Assembly (NCBI GenBank): GCA_024699605.1
Contig: JAILPJ010000049.1
Coordinates: 1-51,969 of the forward strand
Direction: 5' to 3'
DNA: 51,969 bases
DNA from: Desulfovibrio sp.
Lineage (GTDB): Bacteria > Desulfobacterota > Desulfovibrionia > Desulfovibrionales > Desulfovibrionaceae
Translations under genes and position numbers: made by a program
The notes under the pieces: model-generated
What the model saw: the letters and a program-made list of their open reading frames with translations, nothing else
What the model was told of the DNA's origin: nothing
Databases searched by the model: none
Shown: one piece after another, positions 26,961-35,324 of the stretch
How positions within the stretch are numbered: position 1 is the first letter of the stretch
Layout of the letters: each line of letters begins with the position of its first letter

Positions 26961-28524
26961 TTATGATTCGTTTACCTACAATTTGGTACAGGCCTTTTAT
27001 GCCTTGGGCAGAGAACCGTATGTGCTGTACAACGACGACGAACGCCTGCTCGATTTAGCCACCTCCGCTGAGCTTGAGATGGTCTGCCTTTCGCCTGGAC
27101 CGAGCAGACCGGAGAATGCCGGTCTCTGTCTGGAGTTTTTGCGACGCCTGCCCCCGTCAGTGCCGGTGCTTGGCGTCTGTCTCGGTCATCAGATCCTGGG
27201 CCTTTATGGCGGTGGCCGCGTGGAAGTGGCGGAAGAGATCATGCACGGCAAACAGTCGGAAATCACCCATACAAGCGATGGGTTGTTTACAGACCTGCCG
27301 CCGCTTTTGAAAGTGGGCCGCTACCATTCTCTGCTGGTCAAAGCTGAAACAGAGGAGCTGGCCTTTGAGGTCAACGCCCGCGGTCCCCACGGCGAGATCA
27401 TGGCCTTGCAGTACAAGGACAGACCCTGGGCTGGCGTGCAGTTCCATCCTGAATCGGTCTTGACGCCCGAGGGCATGCAGCTTTTGGCCAATTTCCCGCA
27501 GAGGCTCGTTCAGAAGCCGAAAAAGGAAATGACGATCTCGGATATCCTGGAAGAACTGGCGCAAGGTCATAATCTCACCCGCCAGATGGCCACCAAGGCT
27601 TTTTCCGAACTCATGGACGGCAGCTTGAGTCCCGCACAAGCCGCAAGTCTGCTCTTTGGCCTGCGCAGCAAGGGAGAGTCGGCTCTTGAACTGGCAGAGG
27701 CCACACGCCAGGCTCTGGCTCGTGCTGTGAGCATTGAAATCGAGGGCCCGCATATCGATGTGGTCGGAACCGGTGGTGACGGTCGTCATTCGTTTAACTG
27801 TTCCACGGCCACTTCCCTCATTTTGGCCGGCATGGGCTACTGTGTGACCAAGCACGGCAACCGGGCGGTCTCTTCCACCTGCGGCAGTGCCGATGCCATT
27901 GAAGGCCTGGGGCTTCCCCTGGTCAAGGAAGCCGAAGAAGTGCGCAAACACTGTGCCCAATACCATTTTTCCTTCCTCTTTGCGCCCAATTTTCATCCTG
28001 CCTTTAAGAATATCGGGCCCATACGCAAGGAACTGGGCATCCGCACGCTCTTCAATATCCTTGGTCCTCTGATCAATCCGGCTAAACCCACCCATTTGCT
28101 TCTGGGCGTGGGCCATCCTGACCTCTTGCCCCTGGTTACGGAAACCCTTCTGGAACTTGGACAGCAGCGTGCCGCTGTTGTCTGCGGAGCCGGTGTGTAT
28201 GACGAGGTGACGCCTCTGGGACCGGCCAATATTATGGAAATCAGGGACGGTAAGGCCGCAAAGCTGGAGCTGGATCCCGCCAACTATGGCATTAAGCCCT
28301 GCACGCCGGCGGATCTTGAAGTGCATTCCAAGCGTGAAGCCGTCGCGGTTTTGCGTGAACTCTTGGCAGGGCAGGGACCTGCGCCAATGCTGGACATGAT
28401 TGTGCTCAATGTGGGCCTGGCCATTTATTTGCTCGAAGACGATCTGGATTTGGCAGCGGCTATGGTGCGCGCAGGCGAAGCTGTGCGCGATGGTGTCGGG
28501 AGGAGGATCCTCAATGCAGCTTGA
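26941..28524 (+). CDS. trpGD: Fused anthranilate synthase component II / anthranilate phosphoribosyltransferase
   Basis: Single frame of 527 aa joining two enzymes. Residues 1 to about 190 are the glutamine amidotransferase TrpG, with nucleophile C80 in LGVCLGHQ and the His in VQFHPES. From about 197 the TrpD domain begins, with the PRPP loop GTGGDGRHSFN and the SSTCGSAD region. The linker QKPKKEMTIS is short. An internal ATG in it has a purine-rich stretch too close to serve well, so separate products are unlikely. The ATG at 26941 has an AAGGAAG site inside trpE. It overlaps trpC by 11 nt. Confidence 0.94.
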   Translation: MFLLIDNYDSFTYNLVQAFYALGREPYVLYNDDERLLDLATSAELEMVCLSPGPSRPENAGLCLEFLRRLPPSVPVLGVCLGHQILGLYGGGRVEVAEEIMHGKQSEITHTSDGLFTDLPPLLKVGRYHSLLVKAETEELAFEVNARGPHGEIMALQYKDRPWAGVQFHPESVLTPEGMQLLANFPQRLVQKPKKEMTISDILEELAQGHNLTRQMATKAFSELMDGSLSPAQAASLLFGLRSKGESALELAEATRQALARAVSIEIEGPHIDVVGTGGDGRHSFNCSTATSLILAGMGYCVTKHGNRAVSSTCGSADAIEGLGLPLVKEAEEVRKHCAQYHFSFLFAPNFHPAFKNIGPIRKELGIRTLFNILGPLINPAKPTHLLLGVGHPDLLPLVTETLLELGQQRAAVVCGAGVYDEVTPLGPANIMEIRDGKAAKLELDPANYGIKPCTPADLEVHSKREAVAVLRELLAGQGPAPMLDMIVLNVGLAIYLLEDDLDLAAAMVRAGEAVRDGVGRRILNAA

Positions 28525-29329
28525 GCGTTTTAAAGAGGCCAAGGCGGCAGAAATCGCGACTCTGCGTAAGGCGTTGGATGCGGGAGAGCTTGTGCCGCCT
28601 GAAGCAGGGCAACGTGTCGATTTTCTGGCGGCCTTGACTTTGGACAAGCAGGCCTTGCCCAACGTGATTGCCGAGTATAAACGCGCTTCGCCTTCGCGGG
28701 GGATCATTTGCCAGTCTTTGAGCGTGGAAGAGGTGGCTGTGCAGTACGCCGATGCCGGCGCCTCGGCGCTGTCGATTTTGACTGAAGAACGTTTCTTTGA
28801 CGGCCAGATCACCTATCTTGAGCGCGCGAGGGATGCCTTGCGCAAGCATGGCGTTCAACTGCCGCTTTTGCGCAAGGATTTTCTCTTTGATCCCGTGCAG
28901 GTCTACGCTACGGCGCAAACTGCCGCCTCAGCCCTTTTGCTGATTGTCCGCCTGCTTCCCGATGTGCGCGCACTGCGCAAGCTGCGTGAACTTGCGGAGA
29001 GTTTTGGGCTCAGTGCCGTGGTTGAGGTCTTTGATGCGCAGGACTTGGCTCTGGCTCGAGAAAGCGGAGCGAAGATTTTGCAGGTCAATGCCCGTGATCT
29101 GGACACGCTCACTGTGGATCGTCAAGCCTGTCTGCGTCTGGCCGAGGCCAATCCGCCAGAAAACGCTGAGCGCTGGATTTGTGCCAGTGGCATTTCCGAG
29201 CCTGAGCACCTTCAGGCCTGTGCCGAGGTCGGCTTCTGCGCCTGTCTGGTCGGCACCTCCCTGATGCGTGATGGCCAACCCGGTCAGGCCCTGTCTACCC
29301 TGCTTGGAGGATATCACCGTGCTGATTAA
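28514..29329 (+). CDS. trpC: Indole-3-glycerol-phosphate synthase
   Basis: TIM-barrel enzyme that closes the indole ring. The protein has 271 aa. Conserved strands are VIAEYKRASPSRG, SILTEERFFDG, LLRKDFLFDP and LQVNARDLDT. The ATG at 28514 follows AGGAGG inside the end of trpGD (11-nt overlap), indicating coupling. The trpF GTG likewise lies within its last codons. Confidence 0.94.
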   Translation: MQLERFKEAKAAEIATLRKALDAGELVPPEAGQRVDFLAALTLDKQALPNVIAEYKRASPSRGIICQSLSVEEVAVQYADAGASALSILTEERFFDGQITYLERARDALRKHGVQLPLLRKDFLFDPVQVYATAQTAASALLLIVRLLPDVRALRKLRELAESFGLSAVVEVFDAQDLALARESGAKILQVNARDLDTLTVDRQACLRLAEANPPENAERWICASGISEPEHLQACAEVGFCACLVGTSLMRDGQPGQALSTLLGGYHRAD

Positions 29330-29942
29330 AATCTGTGGTATCACACGCAACGAGGATGTCCAAAAGGCCATCGCCTTGGGTGCGGATTTTTGCGGTTTTA
29401 TTTTTCACGCCAAAAGTCCGCGCGCGGTTGATCCGGCCTGGGTTGCCAGCGTGGACAGCGGACCATTGCGGCGCGTTGGCGTTTTCGTCGAGCAGGACGC
29501 CAAGGCTATCAAGGCGATTATGCAGGAGGCACGTCTTGACTATGCCCAGCTGCATGGCGCACAGTCTGAAGCCTGTGCCCGGGAGATAGGGCCAGAGCGT
29601 GTCATCCGTGTTCTCTGGCCTGGACGCTATCATCATAAGGCCCAGCTCTATGCTGCCATGCAAAGCTATGCTACAAGTTGTGCCTACTATCTTTTTGATG
29701 CGGGGCTGACTGGTGGAGGTCATGGTCAGTGCCTTGAATGGTCGGATTTTTCCGGCCTTGAGGGCCCACATCCATGGTTTCTGGCGGGCGGTCTGCATCC
29801 GGGCAATGTTCTCCATGCCGCGCTGGAGAGCGGGGCCTTTGGACTGGATATCAATTCCGGTATAGAAAGCGAACCCGGCAGAAAAGACGAAAAGAAAATG
29901 CGGGCGGCCATTAGCGTTGTCCGTGCCCACTATGCTGGCTGA
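29319..29942 (+). CDS. trpF: Phosphoribosylanthranilate isomerase
   Basis: Amadori rearrangement in tryptophan synthesis. The protein has 207 aa. The catalytic Cys is in IKICGITR (residue 6) and the general acid Asp in FDAGLTGGGHG. Family strands GADFCGFIFHAKSPR and QLHGAQSE are present. The start is a GTG at 29319 with GGAGG 8 nt upstream. The frame continues upstream inside trpC but the conserved protein begins here. It overlaps trpC by 11 nt. Confidence 0.93.
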   Translation: MLIKICGITRNEDVQKAIALGADFCGFIFHAKSPRAVDPAWVASVDSGPLRRVGVFVEQDAKAIKAIMQEARLDYAQLHGAQSEACAREIGPERVIRVLWPGRYHHKAQLYAAMQSYATSCAYYLFDAGLTGGGHGQCLEWSDFSGLEGPHPWFLAGGLHPGNVLHAALESGAFGLDINSGIESEPGRKDEKKMRAAISVVRAHYAG

Positions 29943-30030
29943 AGTTTTGTCCAGTTTTTAGCAACCTTTTTATTTGCGAGGGAGGCAGGGCGGTTTTTCG
30001 AATCCTCGGGAAGCTGCGCTGAAAGATTTG

Positions 30031-31203
30031 ATGAAAAAAGGCTATTTTGGTGAATTCGGTGGTTGCTTTGTGCCTGAGCTTTTGATCCCGCCGCTGACAG
30101 AAGTGGAACGGGCAATGGAGGAGATCCTGCCCACGCAGGCCTTTCAGACGGAATTGTCCGATCTTCTGGCTTCTTATGCCGGCCGGCCCACGCCTGTGAC
30201 TTTCTGCCCCACACTGTCGCGAGAATTGGGATTTGATCTCTGGCTGAAACGGGAAGACCTTCTGCACACAGGCGCTCATAAGATCAACAATGCGCTGGGC
30301 CAGGGTCTGCTTGCCAAACATATGGGCAAGACCAGCTTGATTGCCGAGACCGGTGCCGGCCAGCACGGAGTGGCCACAGCGGCGGCAGCGGCCAGACTCG
30401 GGCTTTCTTGCCAGATCTTTATGGGCGCCGAAGATGTCGAACGGCAGGCGACCAATGTGGCGAGAATGCGTCTTTTGCACGCTGACGTTGTGGCCGTGGA
30501 AAGTGGCAGCCGGACATTGAAGGATGCCATTAATGAAACGCTGCGTTACTGGATCAGTCATCAGAGCACCTGTCATTACTGTTTTGGCACGGCTGCGGGC
30601 CCGCATCCTTTTCCGACCCTGGTCAAAGAATTTCAGCGCGTGATCAGTAAAGAATCCAAAGAACAGATGCTGAAAGCGACCGGGAAACTGCCTGACGCCA
30701 TTGTGGCCTGTGTGGGTGGCGGTTCCAACGCCATCGGGGCCTTTGCCGAATATCTTGACGAGCCAAGCGTGCGTCTTGTGGGCGTAGAGGCCGCCGGTTC
30801 AGGTGAACCCGGCTGCTTCAATTCCGCACCGCTCAATTTGGGCTCTCCCGGTGTGTTACATGGCAGCTATTCCATGCTCTTGCAAAATCTGGATGGGCAG
30901 ATTGAACCCTCGCATTCGATTTCAGCCGGTCTCGACTATCCGGGCGTTGGACCTGAACACAGCTATCTGCAGCAAACAGGGCGGGTCAGCTATGGTCTGG
31001 TCCGAGACAGCAACGTGGTTTCGGCTTTTTTGCGTCTTTCAGCCAGCGAGGGCATTTTGCCAGCTCTGGAATCGTCGCATGCTCTGGCCTGGGTCTTTGA
31101 TCATGCCGAGAGCTTTGCCAAGGGCTCAACAGTGTTAGTCAATCTTTCCGGGCGTGGCGACAAGGACCTTGGGATTATTCAAAAAGTACTCAATGAGGGC
31201 TAA
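30031..31203 (+). CDS. trpB: Tryptophan synthase beta chain
   Basis: PLP subunit that joins indole and serine. The protein has 390 aa. The PLP lysine is K84 in HTGAHKINNALGQ, followed by AETGAGQHG and the phosphate cup GGGSNAIG. The ATG at 30031 matches the usual family start (KKGYFGEFGG), but its ribosome site is poor. A strong GGGAGG at 29980-29985 lies too far upstream to serve it. TTG 30028 or CTG 30019 are alternatives. The 88-nt gap from trpF is the largest in the operon. Confidence 0.93.
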   Translation: MKKGYFGEFGGCFVPELLIPPLTEVERAMEEILPTQAFQTELSDLLASYAGRPTPVTFCPTLSRELGFDLWLKREDLLHTGAHKINNALGQGLLAKHMGKTSLIAETGAGQHGVATAAAAARLGLSCQIFMGAEDVERQATNVARMRLLHADVVAVESGSRTLKDAINETLRYWISHQSTCHYCFGTAAGPHPFPTLVKEFQRVISKESKEQMLKATGKLPDAIVACVGGGSNAIGAFAEYLDEPSVRLVGVEAAGSGEPGCFNSAPLNLGSPGVLHGSYSMLLQNLDGQIEPSHSISAGLDYPGVGPEHSYLQQTGRVSYGLVRDSNVVSAFLRLSASEGILPALESSHALAWVFDHAESFAKGSTVLVNLSGRGDKDLGIIQKVLNEG

Positions 31204-31204
31204 G

Positions 31205-31972
31205 ATGCATATCCTTGAAGAGAAAATACGTAGCGCAAACAGTCAGGGGCGCTTGGCCCTGATTCCCTTTTTAACGGCCGGTTTTCCGGATCGCAGTACC
31301 TTTTGGCCGACATTGATGGAGCTTGACGAGAACGGTGCCGACATCATTGAAATCGGTGTGCCGTTTTCCGATCCTGTGGCCGATGGCCCGGTGGTTGAGG
31401 CCGCATCCAAGCAGGCCCTGAGTGAAGGGGTGAATTTGCGGGAGATTCTGCAGGAGCTCAAAGAGCGTCGAGGCCTTGTGCGGGCAGGTCTTGTGCTGAT
31501 GGGCTATTATAATCCTTTTCTGCAGTACGGCCTGGAGGCTTTTGCCCGTGATGCCAAGCAGGCTGGGGTCCACGGCGTGATTGTTCCGGATCTGCCCCTT
31601 GAGGAATCGCAGCCCTTGCGTGCGTGCTTGCGAGCCGAGGGCCTGGCCCTGATCAATCTTGTGGGACCCAATACGACCAGTGAGCGCATGCGGCAGTATG
31701 CCAGCGAAAGCGAGGGCTATGTGTATGTGGTCTCCGTTCTGGGGGTTACCGGGGCGCGCAAGGAACTGCCGGCAGAGCTTTGCGAAACGCTCAAACGGGC
31801 CAGGTCCTGTTTTTCCCTGCCCATTGCCCTGGGTTTCGGTCTCAAGGAACCTGCTCAGCTTTCCGGCTTGCCTGCGGAGAGCAAGCCTGATGCCGTGATT
31901 TTTGGCAGTGCCTTTTTACGCTCACTCTCCGAGGGGCATTCGGTTCAGGAATTTTTGTCGGTCTGGAAATAG
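31205..31972 (+). CDS. trpA: Tryptophan synthase alpha chain
   Basis: Cleaves indole-3-glycerol phosphate and channels indole to TrpB. The protein has 255 aa. The catalytic Glu and Asp fall at E49 and D60 (IEIGVPFSDPVADGP), the same numbers as in the Salmonella enzyme. The ATG at 31205 is one base after the trpB stop, with GAGGG inside trpB. It is the last gene of the operon. No classical terminator is seen before the next promoter. Confidence 0.94.
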   Translation: MHILEEKIRSANSQGRLALIPFLTAGFPDRSTFWPTLMELDENGADIIEIGVPFSDPVADGPVVEAASKQALSEGVNLREILQELKERRGLVRAGLVLMGYYNPFLQYGLEAFARDAKQAGVHGVIVPDLPLEESQPLRACLRAEGLALINLVGPNTTSERMRQYASESEGYVYVVSVLGVTGARKELPAELCETLKRARSCFSLPIALGFGLKEPAQLSGLPAESKPDAVIFGSAFLRSLSEGHSVQEFLSVWK

Positions 31973-32018
31973 CTGGGAGTGAACAGAGGAGAAAAGTAAG
32001 AAATCGGGAAAAAAGGTC

Positions 32019-32048
32019 TTGACTTTGAAAGTCTTTTTCAAATAATAT
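32019..32048 (+). promoter_or_regulatory. Promoter with palindromic operator for the DUF2325 gene
   Basis: TTGACT and TAATAT are 18 nt apart. The spacer holds TTTGAAA-N5-TTTCAAA (32024-32042), a 19-nt palindrome placed where a repressor would block the polymerase. The regulator is unknown. Confidence 0.5.
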
Positions 32049-32092
32049 GCAGCCATCGATACTTTCACCTACAACGCCGTTTGGAGAGTTCT

Positions 32093-32362
32093 ATGTGCGT
32101 GACATTAATCGGTGGCATGGACAGACTGCGTTCAGACTATATTGCGGCGGCGAAAGAGCGTGGCTTTCATTTGCGCTGTATCAGCCGCAATGAGCGCAAT
32201 TTTGTGGACAAGATCGGCAACCCGGATGCCATGATTGTTTTTACCAATAAGATTTCCCATGAGGCCAAGCGTAAAGCCGTGCAGGTGGCGCGGGCCAGGC
32301 ATATCCCTTTGCGTATGGTGCATTCCTGCGGAGTCTCCTCCCTGCGTGAATGCCTTGAATAA
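32093..32362 (+). CDS. DUF2325 domain protein
   Basis: Small protein of 89 aa of the DUF2325 family. It has a single Rossmann-like half (VTLIGGMDRLRSDYI, then MIVFTNKISHEAK) and a C-terminal HSCGVSSL typical of the family. The function is unknown; some relatives are linked to metal or redox conditions. It has its own promoter with a palindrome and its own terminator, so it is a monocistronic unit. The ATG at 32093 has a GGAG site. Confidence 0.82.
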   Translation: MCVTLIGGMDRLRSDYIAAAKERGFHLRCISRNERNFVDKIGNPDAMIVFTNKISHEAKRKAVQVARARHIPLRMVHSCGVSSLRECLE

Positions 32363-32390
32363 GCTTCTTGTCTTCTGCGTTTGCCAGGAG

Positions 32391-32424
32391 AAGGGTTCGA
32401 AATTTGGCTCGAACCCTTTTTTTT
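32391..32424 (+). terminator. Rho-independent terminator after DUF2325
   Basis: Perfect 10-bp stem AAGGGTTCGA / TCGAACCCTT with an 8-nt loop and a run of T. Confidence 0.92.
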
Positions 32425-32565
32425 GTGCCAAAGTGGGTGGCGTCCAGCCTCTTGCTTGAAAAAGCAGCGCTTGTAAGCTAACGTGGGTAGTTGCATGTTT
32501 TGGGAGCGTCTTGCCTTGCGTCTGAGAACATTTGATCGCCGCATACGGCTGATTAGGGATGAGCC

Positions 32566-33054
32566 ATGAGAAGCCTTTTGTCCTTTCTGGCTTGCACTGC
32601 TTTGTTGTTTGTCAGCTTGGTGCCAGCCTCTGCCCGTACGGGTTTTGTCTTCAAGGTCGAGGACGATGGCCTGATTGCCGTCAGCAACTGGCCCAAGGCG
32701 GAAAAGGCCGATGCCGTGGTGCGCATGTACGGCATTAATATGCCGTCGCTGCGCCAGCCTTTTGGCAAGGAAGCCAGAGCTTTTCTGCTCAAGTATCTGC
32801 GCAAAGGTGAAGAGGTGGAGATTTCACCTGTGGGCGACAGAAATGAAGAAGGTCTGGAAGAAGTGCTCCTGCAGGTGGATGGCCACGCCCTGAACTACGC
32901 CCTGGTGGACGAGGGGCTGGCCTGGGTGGACAGGCAGAGCTGTCTGAGCACGTATTGCCGCCGCTGGTATATTGTTGAACACCGTGCCGTGACACAACAG
33001 AAGGGAATCTGGAGTCTGCAGATGGAAACTCCCCCCTGGCAGTGGTCACGCTGA
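32566..33054 (+). CDS. Secreted thermonuclease-fold protein lacking catalytic residues
   Basis: Exported protein of 162 aa. A signal peptide (1 to about 23, ending VPASA) precedes an SNase-like OB-fold, recognised by VVRMYGINMPSL, QPFGKEARAFLLKYL and LVDEGLAWVDR. In staphylococcal nuclease the catalytic set is R35, D40, E43 and R87. Here the matching positions are R53, N58, S61 and E95, so three of four are replaced. It is probably not a nuclease and may bind nucleic acid or protein. The ATG at 32566 has a weak upstream AGGGATGAG site. The next gene follows by 13 nt. Confidence 0.75.
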   Translation: MRSLLSFLACTALLFVSLVPASARTGFVFKVEDDGLIAVSNWPKAEKADAVVRMYGINMPSLRQPFGKEARAFLLKYLRKGEEVEISPVGDRNEEGLEEVLLQVDGHALNYALVDEGLAWVDRQSCLSTYCRRWYIVEHRAVTQQKGIWSLQMETPPWQWSR

Positions 33055-33067
33055 GAGAGGCAAGAAT

Positions 33068-33472
33068 ATGGCTGAAACCTGGGAAAGTTTTTTGGCCGGC
33101 TGGAGCGTGGATCCCAATCACGCCAAAGAGGCTTTGTTGGCTTTTCAAAAGCTGTTGAGCGTGCCTGACGTGACCTTTGATTTCAAGGCGCGTCCGTCTA
33201 TCAGTTATTCTCTGCGCGCCAGACACAAAGCACAGCAAAAGCGCGAGCTCTTTGTGCTCATTGATGTCATTGACGATGAGCCGGAAAACCGCTGGCTTTC
33301 GGTCTGTTTTTATGCCGATATGGTCAGCGATCCCGATGAGCTGGCGGATTTTGTTCCCAAGGGTCTGCTTGGTGAGGATGCCTGCTGTTTCAACCTTGAG
33401 GACGACAATCCCAAGATGCAGGCCTATATTGCTGAGCGGCTGCGTGAGGCCCTGGACCATGCCAAAGCTTGA
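33068..33472 (+). CDS. Conserved-looking hypothetical protein
   Basis: Acidic cytosolic protein of 134 aa that I do not recognise. It has no signal peptide or membrane segment. Notable segments are VTFDFKARPSISYSLRAR in the middle and an acidic C-terminal half ending in a helix. GAGAGG precedes the ATG. It lies between the SNase-like gene and the exonuclease gene, which starts inside its last 14 nt, so the two are probably cotranslated. Confidence 0.7.
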   Translation: MAETWESFLAGWSVDPNHAKEALLAFQKLLSVPDVTFDFKARPSISYSLRARHKAQQKRELFVLIDVIDDEPENRWLSVCFYADMVSDPDELADFVPKGLLGEDACCFNLEDDNPKMQAYIAERLREALDHAKA

Positions 33473-34007
33473 AAACACGGCTCATGCGCCTGTCTGTGTG
33501 GCCATTGATTTTGAAACGTCCGGCCGAGAGGGGTATAGCGCCTGCGCCGTAGGGCTGACGCGTATTCAAAACGGCCAGCTTCAGCAATCGTTTTATACGC
33601 TGTTGCGTCCGCCATCCAGTCGTGTGCTGTTTTCTGACATCCACGGTTTGACCTGGGCGGATCTCAAAGACGCCCCGACTTTTGCGCAAAAGTGGGACGA
33701 AATGGCCAGCTTTTGTGCCGGTGTGGACTTCTTTCTGGCTCACAACGCCCCCTTTGACCGCAGGGTGCTTGCGGCTTGTCTCGCTTATGCGGATCTTCCC
33801 GCTTGTGAGGTTCCGTTTCTGTGCACGCTCAAAGGGGCCCGCAAAGCCTTGCGCAGCATCCCCTCACGCTCACTGGACGCTGTCTGCCGGCATTTTTCCA
33901 TTCCCCTCAGGCACCACCATGCGGCCTCCGATGCCATGGCCTGTGCCCAGATTTATCTGCGTTTGAAGGAACTGGGGATCAGCGAAGCCCAGATGCTCGT
34001 CCACTGA
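33459..34007 (+). CDS. DnaQ-like (DEDDh) 3'-5' exonuclease
   Basis: Exonuclease-domain protein of 182 aa. All DEDDh residues are visible: D17 and E19 in AIDFETSG, D100 in AHNAPFDRR, H154 and D158 in HHAASDAM, so it should be active. It is only the exonuclease domain, like a stand-alone epsilon relative or a bacterial RNase T/ExoX type. The ATG at 33459 overlaps the previous gene by 14 nt. A longer open frame upstream is not conserved. The substrate (DNA or RNA) cannot be told. Confidence 0.87.
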   Translation: MPKLENTAHAPVCVAIDFETSGREGYSACAVGLTRIQNGQLQQSFYTLLRPPSSRVLFSDIHGLTWADLKDAPTFAQKWDEMASFCAGVDFFLAHNAPFDRRVLAACLAYADLPACEVPFLCTLKGARKALRSIPSRSLDAVCRHFSIPLRHHHAASDAMACAQIYLRLKELGISEAQMLVH

Positions 34008-34204
34008 ATCCTCTTGCTGATCGGCTCCGCGTGTTTTGGGCTAGGGCTTTTGTCCTGCGCCTTTCCCTGTTTTTTCCCTCCCGTCCATTCCCTTGCCGCT
34101 TGGGATTTTTCCCCTGCCTTTTCGCCGCATAGGCTGTCTTGTGGAGAGTTTCCTCATCCGCCTTTGTTCTGCGTTTATGGCTACGCTGTCAGACTCTTTA
34201 GTCC

Positions 34205-34222
34205 TTGGTATGCAACTTGCAT
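34205..34222 (+). promoter_or_regulatory. Sigma54 promoter of flgBC
   Basis: TTGGTATG-N4-TTGCAT has GG and GC exactly 10 nt apart (34207-34208 and 34219-34220). It lies 39 nt before the flgB ATG. The upstream 200 nt hold no gene and may contain activator sites. Confidence 0.8.
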
Positions 34223-34260
34223 ATAAGGCCTCAAGAGAAACGGAAACAAAGGAGTGGAGT

Positions 34261-34674
34261 ATGAAAACGCTGTTTACCAGTCAGATCGGCCTTGTGGGTC
34301 GCGTCTTGGATATGCAGTTGCAGCGCCAGAATGTCATCACCGGCAATCTGGCCAATATTGAAACTCCCAACTACAAGCCGCGCGAACTGGAATTTGAAAA
34401 AGAACTGCAGGCAGCCATGGGCCTGGATGTGCGCGGCCGTATGTCCATCACGCAGCAGGGGCATATGCCGGTCAGCTTCAATCCCGAGACCTTTGGTCCG
34501 GAATGGGAAAAGCAGTTTAAGCCGCGTCAAATTCATGGCGAAGACCGGGTCAATCTGGACAAGGAAATGGCCAAGCTGGCCAAGGTCAATTTGCAGTATT
34601 CGGCTCTGACGCAGGTTATGACCAAGTCGTTTGAGGGCATTAGTAACGTGATTATGGATGGCAAGCAGGCCTAG
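34261..34674 (+). CDS. flgB: Flagellar basal-body rod protein FlgB
   Basis: Proximal rod subunit of 137 aa exported by the flagellar type III system. The N-terminal rod motif NLANIETPNYKPRELEF is intact, and the C-terminal helix LNLQYSALTQVMTKSFEGI-like region pairs with it in the rod. AAAGGAG precedes the ATG. flgC starts 10 nt after the stop with AGGAGG. The gene is driven by the sigma54 promoter at 34205. Confidence 0.94.
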   Translation: MKTLFTSQIGLVGRVLDMQLQRQNVITGNLANIETPNYKPRELEFEKELQAAMGLDVRGRMSITQQGHMPVSFNPETFGPEWEKQFKPRQIHGEDRVNLDKEMAKLAKVNLQYSALTQVMTKSFEGISNVIMDGKQA

Positions 34675-34684
34675 GAGGCGGACT

Positions 34685-35122
34685 ATGGACTTCATGACAG
34701 CTCTTGATATCAGTGCTTCAGGTCTGAGTGCCGACAGAACGCGCATCAATACCATTGCTATGAATCTGGCCAATGCCAAGACCACGCGCACGCCACACGG
34801 CGGCCCCTATCGGCGCAGAACCGTGGTGCAGGCGGCCACACCTGTCGATGATCCTTTTTCTGTCCATATGCGTTCGGCCCTTGACCGTGAAGTGCAGGGC
34901 GTGCGCATCATGGGGATATTGCAGGACAAACGGCCTTTGCGCGGCGTCTATGAGCCCAGTCATCCCGATGCCAATAAGGAAGGCTATGTCTTTTATCCGG
35001 ACATCAACGTCGTGGAGGAAATGGCCAATTTGATGACGGCCCAGCGCAATTACGAAGCCAATGTGACGACCGTGGAATGTATTAAGGGCATGTACACCAA
35101 GGCGCTGGAAATCGGCAAATAG
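34685..35122 (+). CDS. flgC: Flagellar basal-body rod protein FlgC
   Basis: Rod subunit of 145 aa. The rod motif appears as NLANAKTTRTPHGGPYRRR, and the C terminus has YPDINVVEEMANLMTAQRNYEANV, typical of FlgC. The ATG at 34685 has AGGAGG 6 nt upstream. A strong terminator follows, so flgBC form a short transcript. Confidence 0.95.
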   Translation: MDFMTALDISASGLSADRTRINTIAMNLANAKTTRTPHGGPYRRRTVVQAATPVDDPFSVHMRSALDREVQGVRIMGILQDKRPLRGVYEPSHPDANKEGYVFYPDINVVEEMANLMTAQRNYEANVTTVECIKGMYTKALEIGK

Positions 35123-35151
35123 TCAAAAAAATGACATCAGTCTGGAAGCGT

Positions 35152-35185
35152 TTGGGGCGCACAGTGTGTGGGCCCCAATTTTTTT
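35152..35185 (+). terminator. Terminator after flgC
   Basis: TTGGGGC / GCCCCAA with an inner CACA/TGTG helix is followed by seven to nine T. Flanking GTCAAAAAAA (35122-35131) and TTTTTTTGAC (35179-35188) could extend the stem. Confidence 0.85.
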
Positions 35186-35263
35186 GACAAAACAAGGGGG
35201 GAGAGAGCGCTCCAAGAGGAGGCTTCCCCGCAAATACGCCTATAGGACAAGGCTTTGCGGATC

Positions 35264-35280
35264 TTGGCACAGACTTTGCT
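35264..35280 (+). promoter_or_regulatory. Sigma54 promoter of fliE
   Basis: TTGGCAC-N5-TTGCT matches the -24/-12 consensus fully, with GG-N10-GC spacing, 44 nt before the fliE start and directly behind the flgC terminator. Confidence 0.9.
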
Positions 35281-35324
35281 TTTTACCTTGCAGATCGTGT
35301 TGAGCAAGGACGAGGAGCAAGGCC

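Noticed and set aside
27530..27560. Separate start for trpD inside trpGD
   Set aside because: The purine-rich stretch is next to the ATG with no proper spacing, and the frame is continuous.
27157..28812. 551-codon open frame opposite trpGD
   Set aside because: Shadow of trpGD and trpC with no ribosome site and no domain.
29998..30010. T-loop-like TTCGAATCC suggesting a tRNA near trpB
   Set aside because: No acceptor or anticodon stems can be built around it; no tRNA gene was found anywhere in the window.
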